64,000 bases of DNA from Porcipelethomonas sp964621265 (GTDB lineage: Bacteria > Bacillota > Clostridia > Oscillospirales > Ruminococcaceae), in assembly GCA_964621265.1 (NCBI GenBank), contig CAZULQ010000002.1, positions 116,591-180,590 on the forward strand, given 5' to 3'. The position numbers and the translations under genes are program-made. Within the stretch, counting starts at the first letter, position 1; each line of letters opens with the position of its first letter. Below are positions 1-9,106 of this stretch, piece by piece. The notes under the pieces were generated by a model. That model was given only the letters and a program-made list of their open reading frames with translations, was not told the DNA's origin and made no database searches.

Positions 1-1
1 A

Positions 2-997
2 AGGGAAATTTACTTCACAAGCTGTGGCTCTGAATCTGACAACTGGGCTATCCGAATGGTTTGTGAGCGTCTTGCCGCAAAGGGCAAAAAGCATATCATC
101 ACTTCTGTTTTTGAGCATCATGCAGTACTCCATGTCTGTCAGGCACTTGAAAAACAGGGCTTTGAGGTGACATATCTTCCTGTTTACGATAACGGCATCG
201 TAAAGGCTGAGGACGTTAAGAACGCAATCCGTGAGGACACAGCTTTAGTTACTATCATGTATGCAAACAACGAAATCGGTACAATCCAGCCGATTGAGGA
301 AATTGCGGCTGTCTGTCATGAAAGGGACGTTCTTTTCCACACAGACGCTGTTCAGGCTGTCGGCCACGTTAAGATTGACGTCAAGGCACAGGGCATTGAC
401 ATGCTCTCGATTTCGGGTCATAAGATTCACGCTCAGAAGGGCGTTGGTGCGCTTTATGTAAGAAAAGGGATTCCTGTTACAAACTTTATCTGCGGCGGCG
501 CTCAGGAACGCAACAAGCGTGCGGGAACAGAAAATCTCCCTGCAATCATAGGCTTTGCAAAGGCTATGGAAATTGCCAATACCGATATCGAGGAAAGAGC
601 CGCTAAAACAGCAGTAATGCGTGACAAGCTTATTGACGGTATCTTAAAGCTTCCACGCACACGCTTAAACGGTGACAGAGAAAAGCGCCTTCCGGGAACA
701 GTCAACATTTCAATCGAGGGCATCGAGGGCGAAAGCTTACTTCTCATGCTTGACTTAAACGGCATCTGCGCATCATCGGGTTCAGCCTGTACATCAGGTT
801 CGCTCGACCCTTCACATGTCCTCCTTTCACTCGGCTTAAAGCATGAAATTGCACACGGCTCACTCAGACTTTCAATTGACGAATATACAACAGAAGAGGA
901 CGTTGACTATATTCTCGAGGTTGTACCAAAGGTTGTAAACCGACTCCGTGAAATGTCACCGCTCTGGGAACGTATCTGCAAGGAGGAATCAATTTAG
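2..997 (+). CDS. nifS: Cysteine desulfurase (NifS/IscS type), 5' partial
   Basis: PLP enzyme that takes sulfur from cysteine for Fe-S cluster assembly. The reading frame is open from base 2, and the residues before the first ATG (TSCGSESDNWA) belong to the family, so the true start lies before the window. The PLP-binding lysine is in SGHKIH (codon about 422-424) and the sulfur-carrying cysteine is in GSACTSGS (codon 788-790). An IscU/NifU-type scaffold follows in the same operon, which fits an Fe-S assembly role. Family assignment is firm; whether it serves general Fe-S assembly or a special client cannot be told from here. Confidence 0.95.
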   Translation, partial: REIYFTSCGSESDNWAIRMVCERLAAKGKKHIITSVFEHHAVLHVCQALEKQGFEVTYLPVYDNGIVKAEDVKNAIREDTALVTIMYANNEIGTIQPIEEIAAVCHERDVLFHTDAVQAVGHVKIDVKAQGIDMLSISGHKIHAQKGVGALYVRKGIPVTNFICGGAQERNKRAGTENLPAIIGFAKAMEIANTDIEERAAKTAVMRDKLIDGILKLPRTRLNGDREKRLPGTVNISIEGIEGESLLLMLDLNGICASSGSACTSGSLDPSHVLLSLGLKHEIAHGSLRLSIDEYTTEEDVDYILEVVPKVVNRLREMSPLWERICKEESI

Positions 998-998
998 C

Positions 999-1418
999 TT
1001 GAAGCTTACGGAAATTTTCAAAAGGCTGTTTTCACGCCGTTCAAATACGGTTGTGCTTGACAAGGATAAGCTTATGCACAATAAGCCCATAAATCAGCCC
1101 GATGTCCCTGATGACAAGTCGATTTTTGAAATCGAGCATATAGTTAATATTAAGGAACACGAAACCATTATTTCCGGAAAGATAAAAAGAGGGGTTTTCA
1201 GAACGGGCGACAGGATTGCTCTTTACAATCCGACGGGCAGTATTCTGAAAGCAGAGGCAGTTATTATAAATATAAAAACTTCGCTTGTTGAAGTAAACAG
1301 AATTACGGGCGGTTTTAACGCGGATTTTCTTATCGAAACACCTGAAGGCTGTCCTGAAATCGAAACAGGCGACAGAGTATATAAAATCCAGGAGGAACTT
1401 AAAAATGTTATACAGTGA
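999..1418 (+). CDS. Stand-alone EF-Tu domain 2-like beta-barrel protein
   Basis: About 139 residues. I place the start at TTG 999, 12 bases after AGGAGG at 981-986; the earlier in-frame ATG at 948 lies deep inside nifS and has no ribosome site of its own. The first ~35 residues are basic and polar. The rest (FEIEHIVNIKEHETIISGKI, then VFRTGDRI) resembles domain 2 of translational GTPases such as EF-Tu, but there is no GTPase domain. It overlaps the scaffold gene downstream by 14 bases, so the three genes are probably co-translated. Function unknown; a link to Fe-S assembly is inferred only from the operon. Confidence 0.7.
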   Translation: MKLTEIFKRLFSRRSNTVVLDKDKLMHNKPINQPDVPDDKSIFEIEHIVNIKEHETIISGKIKRGVFRTGDRIALYNPTGSILKAEAVIINIKTSLVEVNRITGGFNADFLIETPEGCPEIETGDRVYKIQEELKNVIQ

Positions 1419-1827
1419 AAAGGTTTTAGACCATTTTTCAAATCCAAGAAATGTCGGTGAAATCGAAAATGCCGACGGTATCGGTGAAGTCGGCAACGCT
1501 AAGTGCGGCGACATCATGAAGATGTACCTTAAAATTGACGGTGGAATCATCACAGACGTAAAGTTCAAGACATTCGGCTGCGGTGCGGCTGTTGCAACAT
1601 CTTCAATGGCAACAGAGCTTATAAAGGGCAAGCCTATTGAGGACGCTTTAAAGCTTACAAACAAGGCTGTTGTTGAAGCTCTTGACGGACTTCCTGATGT
1701 AAAGCTCCACTGCTCAGTTCTCGCTGAACAGGCTATCAAGTCAGCGCTTTCTGACTACTACACAAGACAGGGCATCGACCCACTGCCAATCGTCGGTGAA
1801 ATCGGCGAATGTGAACATTGTCACTGA
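1405..1827 (+). CDS. nifU: IscU/NifU N-terminal type Fe-S cluster scaffold
   Basis: 140 residues, about the usual size of the scaffold domain alone. It opens with YSEKVLDHFSNPRNVG, typical of the family. The three cluster-binding cysteines sit in NAKCGD, FGCGAA and LHCSVLAE. The protein would assemble Fe-S clusters from sulfur supplied by the desulfurase encoded just upstream. The C-terminus ends in an extra cysteine/histidine patch (GECEHCH), which may bind metal. A clear terminator follows at once, closing the operon. Confidence 0.93.
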   Translation: MLYSEKVLDHFSNPRNVGEIENADGIGEVGNAKCGDIMKMYLKIDGGIITDVKFKTFGCGAAVATSSMATELIKGKPIEDALKLTNKAVVEALDGLPDVKLHCSVLAEQAIKSALSDYYTRQGIDPLPIVGEIGECEHCH

Positions 1828-1843
1828 TTATATAAATAAAAAA

Positions 1844-1871
1844 GGAGAGACCCGAGGGTCTCTCTTTTTTT
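1844..1871 (+). terminator. Rho-independent terminator of the nifS-nifU operon
   Basis: GAGAGACCC pairs with GGGTCTCTC, followed by a run of T. It lies 17 bases after the scaffold stop codon. Confidence 0.85.
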
Positions 1872-1878
1872 AATGTAA

Positions 1879-2247
1879 TTATTCAAAAGGCTTATTAGCT
1901 AAGATTATATATATAACAAGCCAAACCGGCCAAACCGGTAAAAATACAAAAGCAAGTCTAATAGCCCACGGAGTAATATTCCAATATTTTCCAAGGCCTG
2001 TACAAACACCTGCCAATATTTTGCCATTTGCAACTCTTTTAAAATCATTCATAAAAGAACTGCCATTATTGCTAAATGAGTTATTATTTGAAATCTGGTA
2101 ACCGCACCCTAAACAAATTGCTTGATTTTCATTTACAGGTTTACCGCAATTCATACAGAATTTTGAGCCTCTTTTAGGGTCAAATCCACAATTCAAGCAA
2201 GCAGCAGCATTTGCATCGACTTGGTTTCCGCAATTTTTACAATACAT
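1879..2247 (-). CDS. Double zinc-ribbon protein with PspC domain
   Basis: 122 residues. Two zinc ribbons at the N-terminus have cysteine pairs at residues 3/6 with 17/20 and 31/34 with 45/48. After a Ser/Asn-rich linker comes a PspC domain (about 68-122) beginning GKILAGVCTGLGKYW, with a hydrophobic segment near the end (FLPVWPVWLVIYIIL). PspC proteins belong to membrane-stress responses, but this one is alone and its role is unknown. Start supported by GGAGGT about 7 bases upstream of the ATG. It has its own sigma-A type promoter. Confidence 0.85.
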   Translation of the reverse strand: MYCKNCGNQVDANAAACLNCGFDPKRGSKFCMNCGKPVNENQAICLGCGYQISNNNSFSNNGSSFMNDFKRVANGKILAGVCTGLGKYWNITPWAIRLAFVFLPVWPVWLVIYIILANKPFE

Positions 2248-2276
2248 AATTTAAACCTCCAATAATTATTTTCTAT

Positions 2277-2305
2277 ATTATACCACAAGCACTACTATAT
2301 GTCAA
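2277..2305 (-). promoter_or_regulatory. Promoter of the zinc-ribbon/PspC gene
   Basis: On the minus strand TTGACA (2300-2305), a 17-base spacer and TATAAT (2277-2282), both perfect consensus. Confidence 0.8.
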
Positions 2306-2372
2306 TATTCAGCACATACAGTTCGTGTATAAGTTGTTTGTTTATATTGTATAATTATAGTGGTGATGAATA

Positions 2373-2720
2373 ATGGATATTTACAATGATGAAATAGATT
2401 TTGCAAAAATAGGCCAAAAGGTAAAGATTAAACGTCAAGAACTCGGTATGTCACAGGAACAACTTGCAGAAGCCTGTGATATTTCCTATTCATATATAGG
2501 GCATATAGAAAGGGCGTCACGAAACCTTTCGCTCAATACTGCGATAAGACTTTCACAAGTGTTAAACATAAGCCTTGATTATCTGTTACTTGATGCAATA
2601 CCTACTGAGTCAGCACTTTTTAACAGTATTCAGACAAATCTGAAAAATTATAACCCTAAACAGGTTGAAAAATTTTTAAATGCAGTAAAAATTCTTTCCG
2701 AAAATATAGATAAGCTATAA
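2373..2720 (+). CDS. XRE-family helix-turn-helix transcriptional regulator
   Basis: 115 residues. The N-terminal helix-turn-helix (about residues 14-66) carries LGMSQEQLAEACDISYSYIG and the downstream recognition-helix pattern typical of Cro/C1 proteins. The C-terminal ~40 residues are helical and probably dimerise. GGTGATGAATA before the ATG gives a weak ribosome site. Divergent from the PspC gene and convergent with prfC; targets unknown. Confidence 0.85.
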   Translation: MDIYNDEIDFAKIGQKVKIKRQELGMSQEQLAEACDISYSYIGHIERASRNLSLNTAIRLSQVLNISLDYLLLDAIPTESALFNSIQTNLKNYNPKQVEKFLNAVKILSENIDKL

Positions 2721-2748
2721 AAAAGACCGCCTGTAAAAGCGGTCTTTT
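2721..2748. terminator. Bidirectional terminator between the XRE gene and prfC
   Basis: AAAAGACCGC pairs with GCGGTCTTTT around an 8-base loop. A-run on one side and T-run on the other, so it can serve both converging genes. Confidence 0.8.
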
Positions 2749-2756
2749 GGTTTATA

Positions 2757-4358
2757 TTATTCCCTATTGAAGTCCGAAAGAACAAGTCCTTCATTCTTAT
2801 CTAGCGCCCAGTTGATGTTCCATTCACTTGAAAACAGAAGCAGGAAGTTATCCTTAAAGTCCTGTACAAGCTTTGTATCAGAGCTTATAATGAGGTCCTT
2901 TACATCACATGGTGTCTTGTCAATCCAGCGGATATATGAATACGGAAGCGGTTCACGGATAATCTCAACGTTATATTCATTCTTCATTCGATGCTCGAAA
3001 ACTTCAAACTGAAGTACGCCGACAACGCCGACAATAACCTCTTCCATACCTGTGTATGGTTCCTTGAAAATCTGGATAGCACCCTCCTGCGCAATCTGTT
3101 CAGTACCCTTTACAAACTGCTTTCTCTTGAGTGTATCCTTATGTCTGATTCTTGCAAAGTGTTCAGGCGCAAAGGTCGGGATACCCTCAAATGTAACCTT
3201 TTTTCTTGGTGAACATACAGTATCACCGATTGAGAAGATACCCGGGTCGAAAACGCCGATGATATCGCCTGCATACGCACTCTCGATGATTTCTCTTTCC
3301 TGTGCCATCATCTGCTGTGGCTGTGAAAGGCGCATTTTCTTTCCGCTCTGAACGTGGAGCACTTCCATGTCTCTTTCAAACTTACCCGAACAGATTCTCA
3401 TGAAAGTAATTCTGTCACGGTGAGCCTTGTTCATGTTTGCCTGAATCTTGAACACGAACGCTGAGAATTCCTCATCAAACGGCTCTGCCTTGCCCTCGAC
3501 ACAGGTTCTTGCAAGCGGTGATGAAGTCATCGCAAGGAAGTTTTCGAGGAACGGCTCAACGCCGAAGTTTGTGAGCGCAGAACCGAAGAATACAGGTGAA
3601 AGCTTACCCTGTCTTACCTGCTCCATGTCAAATTCTTCACTTGCACCGTCAAGAAGCTCAATGTCCTCCTGAAGTGTTTCATGAAGCTGTGCACCGATAA
3701 GGTCAGAAAGTGAGCTGTCATTGAGGTCGACTTCAACAGCGTCAGCCTGCTTGCCGTTACCGTTGGTAGAAAAGCTTATGATATGCTTAGATTTTCTGTC
3801 ATAAACACCCTTGAATTCCTTACCCGAACCGATAGGCCAGTTTACAGGGTAAGTCTTGATTCCGAGCTCCTCTTCAATCTGCTCTAAAAGGTCGAAAGGA
3901 TTTCTCGATTCACGGTCCATCTTGTTGATGAATGTGAAAATCGGAATGTTTCTCATAACACAGACCTTAAAAAGCTTTCTTGTCTGATTTTCAACACCCT
4001 TTGAAGCGTCGATTACCATTACCGCTGAGTCAGCCGCCATAAGAGTACGGTAGGTATCCTCAGAGAAGTCCTGGTGTCCCGGAGTGTCAAGAATGTTGAT
4101 GCAGAAGCCGTCGTACTTGAACTGGAGTACTGATGACGTAACAGAAATACCTCTCTGCTTTTCAATTTCCATCCAGTCTGAAACGGCGTGTCTGTCCGAC
4201 TTTTTACCCTTTACAGAACCCGCCTGGTTGATTGCGCCTCCGTATAAAAGAAGCTTTTCTGTAAGTGTTGTTTTACCCGCGTCAGGGTGAGAGATAATGG
4301 CGAAGGTACGCCTTTTGTTTATTTCCTTTTGTAAATCGCTCAAGTTTTTATCCTCCAA
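2757..4358 (-). CDS. prfC: Peptide chain release factor 3
   Basis: 533 residues, full family length. Translational GTPase that recycles RF1/RF2 from the ribosome. G1 is SHPDAGKTTL (about 23-32), G3 is DTPGHQDF, G4 is NKMD, and the RF3-type C-terminal domains follow. It lies downstream of alr in the same direction with a 59-base gap. Start ATG has AGGAGG-like sequence upstream. TypA, with the same GTPase fold, is at 60634-62457. Confidence 0.96.
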   Translation of the reverse strand: MEDKNLSDLQKEINKRRTFAIISHPDAGKTTLTEKLLLYGGAINQAGSVKGKKSDRHAVSDWMEIEKQRGISVTSSVLQFKYDGFCINILDTPGHQDFSEDTYRTLMAADSAVMVIDASKGVENQTRKLFKVCVMRNIPIFTFINKMDRESRNPFDLLEQIEEELGIKTYPVNWPIGSGKEFKGVYDRKSKHIISFSTNGNGKQADAVEVDLNDSSLSDLIGAQLHETLQEDIELLDGASEEFDMEQVRQGKLSPVFFGSALTNFGVEPFLENFLAMTSSPLARTCVEGKAEPFDEEFSAFVFKIQANMNKAHRDRITFMRICSGKFERDMEVLHVQSGKKMRLSQPQQMMAQEREIIESAYAGDIIGVFDPGIFSIGDTVCSPRKKVTFEGIPTFAPEHFARIRHKDTLKRKQFVKGTEQIAQEGAIQIFKEPYTGMEEVIVGVVGVLQFEVFEHRMKNEYNVEIIREPLPYSYIRWIDKTPCDVKDLIISSDTKLVQDFKDNFLLLFSSEWNINWALDKNEGLVLSDFNRE

Positions 4359-4417
4359 GTATATTTTTATGCATTAATTACTTTTTGTTTATTACACAGG
4401 TCTGTAACCTCTCTTTT

Positions 4418-5551
4418 TTAGTGTATGTATATTCTCGGCACTCGTTTTGAGATACCGCAGACAACCTCATACCCGATTGTGCCGTAAAGTGCCGCAAGCT
4501 CATCAGCGGAGATTACTTCATCGCCGTCCCTGCCGATAAGCGTTACAATATCGCCCTCTTTTACATTGTCAGCGTCTGTAACGTCAAGCACTAACTGGTC
4601 CATACAGATTCTGCCTATAATCGGACAGCGCTTTCCTCCGACAAGAACCTCAGCCTTGCCCGAAAGGAGTCTTGAATAACCGTCAGCATAGCCGACCGTG
4701 ACAGTCGCAGCCTTAACGCCCTCTCTGGCACGATATGTTCTTCCGTAGCTTACCGAGTCGCCCTCGTCAAGCGTTTTCACCTGTGAAACAACCGCTTTAA
4801 GCTCCATGACAGGCTTTATATCAATCGGAACATTTACAGGATAATTCGGCAGAAGTCCGTACATGATAATGCCCGCTCTTGCAAGCGTACTGCGCTCGTT
4901 GTTGTGGTGACAAAGCCCTGCGCTGTTTAAAAAATGCAGGTGTCGCAGATGTATTCCGCGTTCTTCCAGCTCATCATAGACAGCTGTTATAAACTCAGTC
5001 TGTTTTTCTGTGTATTCTTCACATTCCTCATCGGGAGTGTCCGCAACGGCAAAATGGGTGTAAATCCCCTCAACCTCAAGCTTCGGGAGTGACACTATTT
5101 TCTGCGCTTCGTCGGCACACTCTGTCGGTGTCCTGAACTTAAGCCCGATTCTGCCCATACCTGTATCTGTTTTGATGTGACAGCGGACACAAGTTTTGGC
5201 AAATGAGTTAAGCTTCTGGGCGTAGTCAAGATTCAGAACGCCCTGAATGATATTGTTTTCTTCAAGCTCGGGAGCGTATTCGGGAGGAGTGTATCCCAAA
5301 ATCAGAATATCCCCGTCCTCGCAGTGACGTCTTACGCTTATCGCCTCGTCAATATTGGAAACGGCAAAATGACGTATTCCACATTCATAAAGCTTTCTTA
5401 AAATATCCCCTTCGCCATGGCCATAGGCGTCCGCCTTGATAACTGCCATAATCTGAGTGTTACTGCTCAGCAGGGACGATATTTCTTTTATGTTATGTTC
5501 AAGAGCGGAAAGACTGATTTCAGCCCATGCCCTTCTTAAATATGGTTTCAT
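4418..5551 (-). CDS. alr: Alanine racemase
   Basis: 377 residues, usual length. Makes D-alanine for peptidoglycan. The PLP lysine is K39 in MAVIKADAYGHG and the catalytic tyrosine of the opposite face is Y269 in SYGRTYRA. N-terminal TIM barrel and C-terminal beta domain are both complete. Probably co-transcribed with prfC; both point away from glmS. Confidence 0.96.
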   Translation of the reverse strand: MKPYLRRAWAEISLSALEHNIKEISSLLSSNTQIMAVIKADAYGHGEGDILRKLYECGIRHFAVSNIDEAISVRRHCEDGDILILGYTPPEYAPELEENNIIQGVLNLDYAQKLNSFAKTCVRCHIKTDTGMGRIGLKFRTPTECADEAQKIVSLPKLEVEGIYTHFAVADTPDEECEEYTEKQTEFITAVYDELEERGIHLRHLHFLNSAGLCHHNNERSTLARAGIIMYGLLPNYPVNVPIDIKPVMELKAVVSQVKTLDEGDSVSYGRTYRAREGVKAATVTVGYADGYSRLLSGKAEVLVGGKRCPIIGRICMDQLVLDVTDADNVKEGDIVTLIGRDGDEVISADELAALYGTIGYEVVCGISKRVPRIYIH

Positions 5552-5765
5552 TTTATCTTTCGTCTCCCTCTTGGATTTTTTCTTTTGCCCATACTCTTTT
5601 ATTATACTACTTTTTAATAGAAAAATAAAGCCTATTTTTAAAAATATTCCCGCTATACAGGGAAATTTTATCCTCAGATTCCGACTTTTCGGATAGATAG
5701 CTGTAAGGACAACTATATTTTTAGCAGTTTTTCACACATTTGCCACAAAGACACGCCTTTATCTG
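5552..5765. other. Gene-free AT-rich stretch between alr and glmS
   Basis: Upstream region of alr (minus) and glmS (plus). It is AT-rich with no convincing coding sequence or structured RNA. The alr promoter should lie here but I could not fix it. Confidence 0.6.
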
Positions 5766-5794
5766 TTGCATTTTTCTTGCTGTTATGATATAAT
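5766..5794 (+). promoter_or_regulatory. Promoter of glmS
   Basis: TTGCAT, 17-base spacer, perfect TATAAT (5789-5794). The leader from the predicted start to the gene is only ~80 bases. Confidence 0.75.
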
Positions 5795-5878
5795 GTAATG
5801 TATGAAAATTTGATTTATTCAAATCAGACGAAAGGAGAAGATTTACCGTAAAACAAAGCGGTGAATCGAATTAATGAT

Positions 5879-7699
5879 ATGTGCGGAATAGTTGGTTATG
5901 TGGGTCAGAGAGAATGTACTGATGTTCTCATCGACGCACTTTCAAAGCTTGAATACAGAGGTTATGATTCAGCAGGTATTGCCGTGTTTGAAAACGGTAA
6001 AATAAAGGTTGCCAAGTCAAAGGGCAGACTCAAGGACTTGGAAGACAAAATGGCTCAGACAGAAAAGCCGTCAGGCCATGCCGGTATCGGCCACACAAGA
6101 TGGGCAACTCACGGCGAACCGTCAGACGTAAACTCACATCCACACAGCGGTAAGAGAGTTACGCTCGTACATAACGGAATCATCGAAAACTATAAAAAGC
6201 TCAAGGACTTCCTTGTAATGCAGGGCAGAACATTCCAGAGCGAAACTGACACAGAAGTTGTTGCACAGCTTCTTGACTATTACTACGAGGGCAATCCGCT
6301 CGACGCTATTACAAAGGTTATGAGCGAGGTTACAGGTTCATTTGCGCTCGGTATCGTATTCTCGGACTACAAGGACGAAATCTATGCTGTAAGACGTGAA
6401 AGTCCGCTGATTGTCGGCGTTGGCGACGGCGAAAGCTTTATCGCATCAGACGTTCCTGCAATCCTCAAATACACAAAGGACTATTACCTTTTGGAGCATG
6501 ACGAAATTGCAAAGCTTGACAAGAACGGCATAACAGTTTACAACAAGCGCAAGAAGGTTATCGAAAAGGAACTCAAGACTGCTGACTGGGATATGGACGC
6601 TGCTGAAAAGGGCGGATATGAGCACTTCATGCTCAAGGAAATCCACGAACAGCCGACAGCTATCAAGACAACAATTTCTCCGAGAATTGTTGACGGTCTT
6701 CCGAATCTCGAGGAATGCGGCATCACACTTGACAAACTCAAGAGCTTCAATCAGATTTACGTTGTTGCCTGCGGTACTGCTATGCATGCGGGAATGGTAG
6801 GAAAATACGTTATCGAAAAGCTTGCGAGAGTACCGGTTATCGTTGACATTGCGTCAGAATTCAGATACCGTGACCCGCTTATCACAGATAAGGATTTGGT
6901 AATTATCATTTCACAGTCGGGCGAAACTGCCGACAGCTTAGCCGCTATGAGACTTGCAAAAAATCTCGGCGCACAGACACTTGCAATCGTAAACGCAAAG
7001 GGAAGCTCTATTGCGAGAGAAGCAGATATGCTCATTTACACTCATGCAGGTCCTGAAATTGCAGTTGCCTCAACAAAGGCATACATGGTTCAGATTGCGG
7101 TTATGTATCTTTTCGCATTTGAGCTTGCGCTTGCAGTCGGTGCAATTGATGAGGCTGAGTGCCGCAGACTTACTGCGCTCCTTCAGAAAACTCCTGAATA
7201 TATCGAGCAGATTCTCGAAAACAAGGAGGAAACACAGTATATCGCTTCATCACTTATTACTGCTGACAGTCTCCTTTATATCGGACGTGGTCTTGACTAT
7301 GCATTAAGTATGGAAGGCTCACTCAAGCTCAAGGAAATTTCATATATCCACTCAGAGTCCTACGCAGCAGGCGAACTCAAGCACGGCACAATCTCCCTGA
7401 TTTCCGAGGGAATGCCTGTTATCGCAGTTGCAACTCAGAATGCGCTCTTTGAAAAGACTGTAAGCAACATAAAGGAAGTAAAGGCAAGAGGCGCTAAGGT
7501 TATCATGGTCTGCCGTGATGAATATCAGCCTGAACCTGATGTTGCAGATTTCAAGTTTGGTCTCCCTGAGATTGATGACATACTCATGCCTATGACAGCT
7601 GTTGTTCCGCTTCAGTTTATTGCGTACTACACATCTGTACTCAAGGGCAACGACGTTGACAAGCCGAGAAATCTCGCAAAATCGGTTACAGTTGAATAA
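5879..7699 (+). CDS. glmS: Glutamine-fructose-6-phosphate aminotransferase
   Basis: About 606 residues. Makes glucosamine-6-phosphate, the first step to UDP-GlcNAc; glmU for the last steps is at 25951-27330. I start at ATG 5879 because the next codon is the N-terminal nucleophile cysteine (MCGIVGYVG), which must be residue 1 after Met removal. A GTG six codons earlier (5861) is in frame, and the only good AGGAG (5833-5837) is far upstream, so initiation here is unusual. The N-terminal glutaminase domain is followed by two SIS sugar-isomerase domains (GTAMHAGM, SQSGETAD) and the C-terminal KSVTVE. Confidence 0.95.
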   Translation: MCGIVGYVGQRECTDVLIDALSKLEYRGYDSAGIAVFENGKIKVAKSKGRLKDLEDKMAQTEKPSGHAGIGHTRWATHGEPSDVNSHPHSGKRVTLVHNGIIENYKKLKDFLVMQGRTFQSETDTEVVAQLLDYYYEGNPLDAITKVMSEVTGSFALGIVFSDYKDEIYAVRRESPLIVGVGDGESFIASDVPAILKYTKDYYLLEHDEIAKLDKNGITVYNKRKKVIEKELKTADWDMDAAEKGGYEHFMLKEIHEQPTAIKTTISPRIVDGLPNLEECGITLDKLKSFNQIYVVACGTAMHAGMVGKYVIEKLARVPVIVDIASEFRYRDPLITDKDLVIIISQSGETADSLAAMRLAKNLGAQTLAIVNAKGSSIAREADMLIYTHAGPEIAVASTKAYMVQIAVMYLFAFELALAVGAIDEAECRRLTALLQKTPEYIEQILENKEETQYIASSLITADSLLYIGRGLDYALSMEGSLKLKEISYIHSESYAAGELKHGTISLISEGMPVIAVATQNALFEKTVSNIKEVKARGAKVIMVCRDEYQPEPDVADFKFGLPEIDDILMPMTAVVPLQFIAYYTSVLKGNDVDKPRNLAKSVTVE

Positions 7700-7707
7700 A
7701 AAACAAT

Positions 7708-7734
7708 GCCGCAGAGTTTTAAAAGCTCTGCGGC
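7708..7734. terminator. Strong hairpin between glmS and the LRR genes
   Basis: GCCGCAGAG pairs with CTCTGCGGC. The plus-strand side has AAATTA rather than a T-run, so it may be a weak terminator or an mRNA-stabilising hairpin for glmS. Confidence 0.5.
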
Positions 7735-7759
7735 AAATTAAGGATAACGGAGAAAATTT

Positions 7760-9106
7760 ATGAATTTCACAAAAAAAATTACTGCAGTACTGACAGCGGC
7801 ATTTCTGTCGGTTTCATGCTTTTCACTTACAGCGTCTGCTATAAGCGAAGACGAGCTTGCAGCTGCCGATAAGCTTCTGGAACAGGAAGCGGAGGCTATG
7901 GCAGAAGAAGCAGGCAGTTCGGACAGCTACATAACAAGCGGCGATTATAAATATTCAGTAAGGAGCTACTACGGCGAGGACGGCGCATACCTTGAAGAAT
8001 ATCTCGGCAGCGACACTTCTGTTGTAATCCCTGATGAAATCGACGGCTATCCTGTTGTGGGACTTGGCGACGGAACATTCTACATGAACGATAAAATCAC
8101 CGACATCACAATCCCAGCACAGCTCGGCGACTTCGGCTACTTCTGTTTCTATGGCTGTACAGGCATCACAGAATTCAAGGTTTCAGAAGAAAATGAAATC
8201 TACATGGCAGATGAAAACGGTGCAATCGTCGGACGTGACGGTCTCGCACTTATGGCTTTCCCGGCAGGTAACTGCCCTGAAACATACGCTATCCCTGACG
8301 GCGTTGTTGCGCTCAACTCATCTGCATTTGCAATGTGTTCAGACCTTAAGGAAATAACTATCCCTGACTCAGTTGAGTTTATCGGTAACTACACATTCTC
8401 TGAATGTACATCACTTGACAATGTTGTTGTTCCTGAAAAGGTTACAGCGCTCGGAAACTTTGCTTTTTCAAGCTGTTCATCACTTGAAAACATAACTCTC
8501 CCTGACGGACTTGTTTCAATCGGAAACGGTACATTCTCGGGCTGTACATCACTTGAAGTATTCGATTTCCCGAAAGCACTCACAAACGTAGGACAGGCCG
8601 CATTCTGTAACACGGGCTTTACTTCAATCAGAATCCCTGCAACAGTTTCATCTATTGACTATCTGGCTTTCGGCTTTAATTATATACCCGAAAATGCCGA
8701 AGAGGAAAGATATGTTCCTGTTGAGAATTTTGTAATCATGGGTAATACAGGCAGCTACGCTGAAACATATTGCACAGAAAACGGCATCACATTCCAGGCT
8801 CTTGATGACGGAACACTCCCGACTGAAGAAGTGACTGAAAGTGAATTTGCACAGGTACAGGCTGACTCACACGTCTATGACGAGGGCTTGTCAACAGGAC
8901 AGATTATCGCAATCTGTGCAGGCGGCGCAAGTGGTCTGATTCTTCTTATCGTTATAGTCGGAGTTACACAGAAGAAGAAAAAATCAAAAGGCACTGATGA
9001 CACCGACAAAGACGACAGCGACGATGATATCGAAGTTGACATGAAGACAATGAGCGAACTGCTTGAGGACGCTGAAAATGCCTCTGAAACGGAGGATAAG
9101 GAATAA
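7760..9106 (+). CDS. BspA-type leucine-rich-repeat membrane-anchored surface protein
   Basis: 448 residues. A signal peptide (about 1-27, ending TASA) is followed by an acidic linker and tandem BspA/LRR_5 repeats (about 95-330) marked by recurring I-P-D-x-V and F-x-x-C-x-S-L patterns. Near the C-terminus is a single membrane segment (IIAICAGGASGLILLIVIVG), then a KKKKK stop-transfer stretch and a very acidic tail. No LPXTG motif, so it is held by the membrane helix. Such proteins often bind host or matrix polymers; the ligand is unknown. Overlaps the next gene by one base (TAATG), so the two are translationally coupled paralogues. Confidence 0.85.
   Translation: MNFTKKITAVLTAAFLSVSCFSLTASAISEDELAAADKLLEQEAEAMAEEAGSSDSYITSGDYKYSVRSYYGEDGAYLEEYLGSDTSVVIPDEIDGYPVVGLGDGTFYMNDKITDITIPAQLGDFGYFCFYGCTGITEFKVSEENEIYMADENGAIVGRDGLALMAFPAGNCPETYAIPDGVVALNSSAFAMCSDLKEITIPDSVEFIGNYTFSECTSLDNVVVPEKVTALGNFAFSSCSSLENITLPDGLVSIGNGTFSGCTSLEVFDFPKALTNVGQAAFCNTGFTSIRIPATVSSIDYLAFGFNYIPENAEEERYVPVENFVIMGNTGSYAETYCTENGITFQALDDGTLPTEEVTESEFAQVQADSHVYDEGLSTGQIIAICAGGASGLILLIVIVGVTQKKKKSKGTDDTDKDDSDDDIEVDMKTMSELLEDAENASETEDKE

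Noticed and set aside
1041..1739. Minus-strand open frame across the Fe-S operon
   Set aside because: Antisense to two well-supported genes; no ribosome site or recognisable motif.
5795..5878. glmS ribozyme
   Set aside because: Leader is too short and lacks the ribozyme core.
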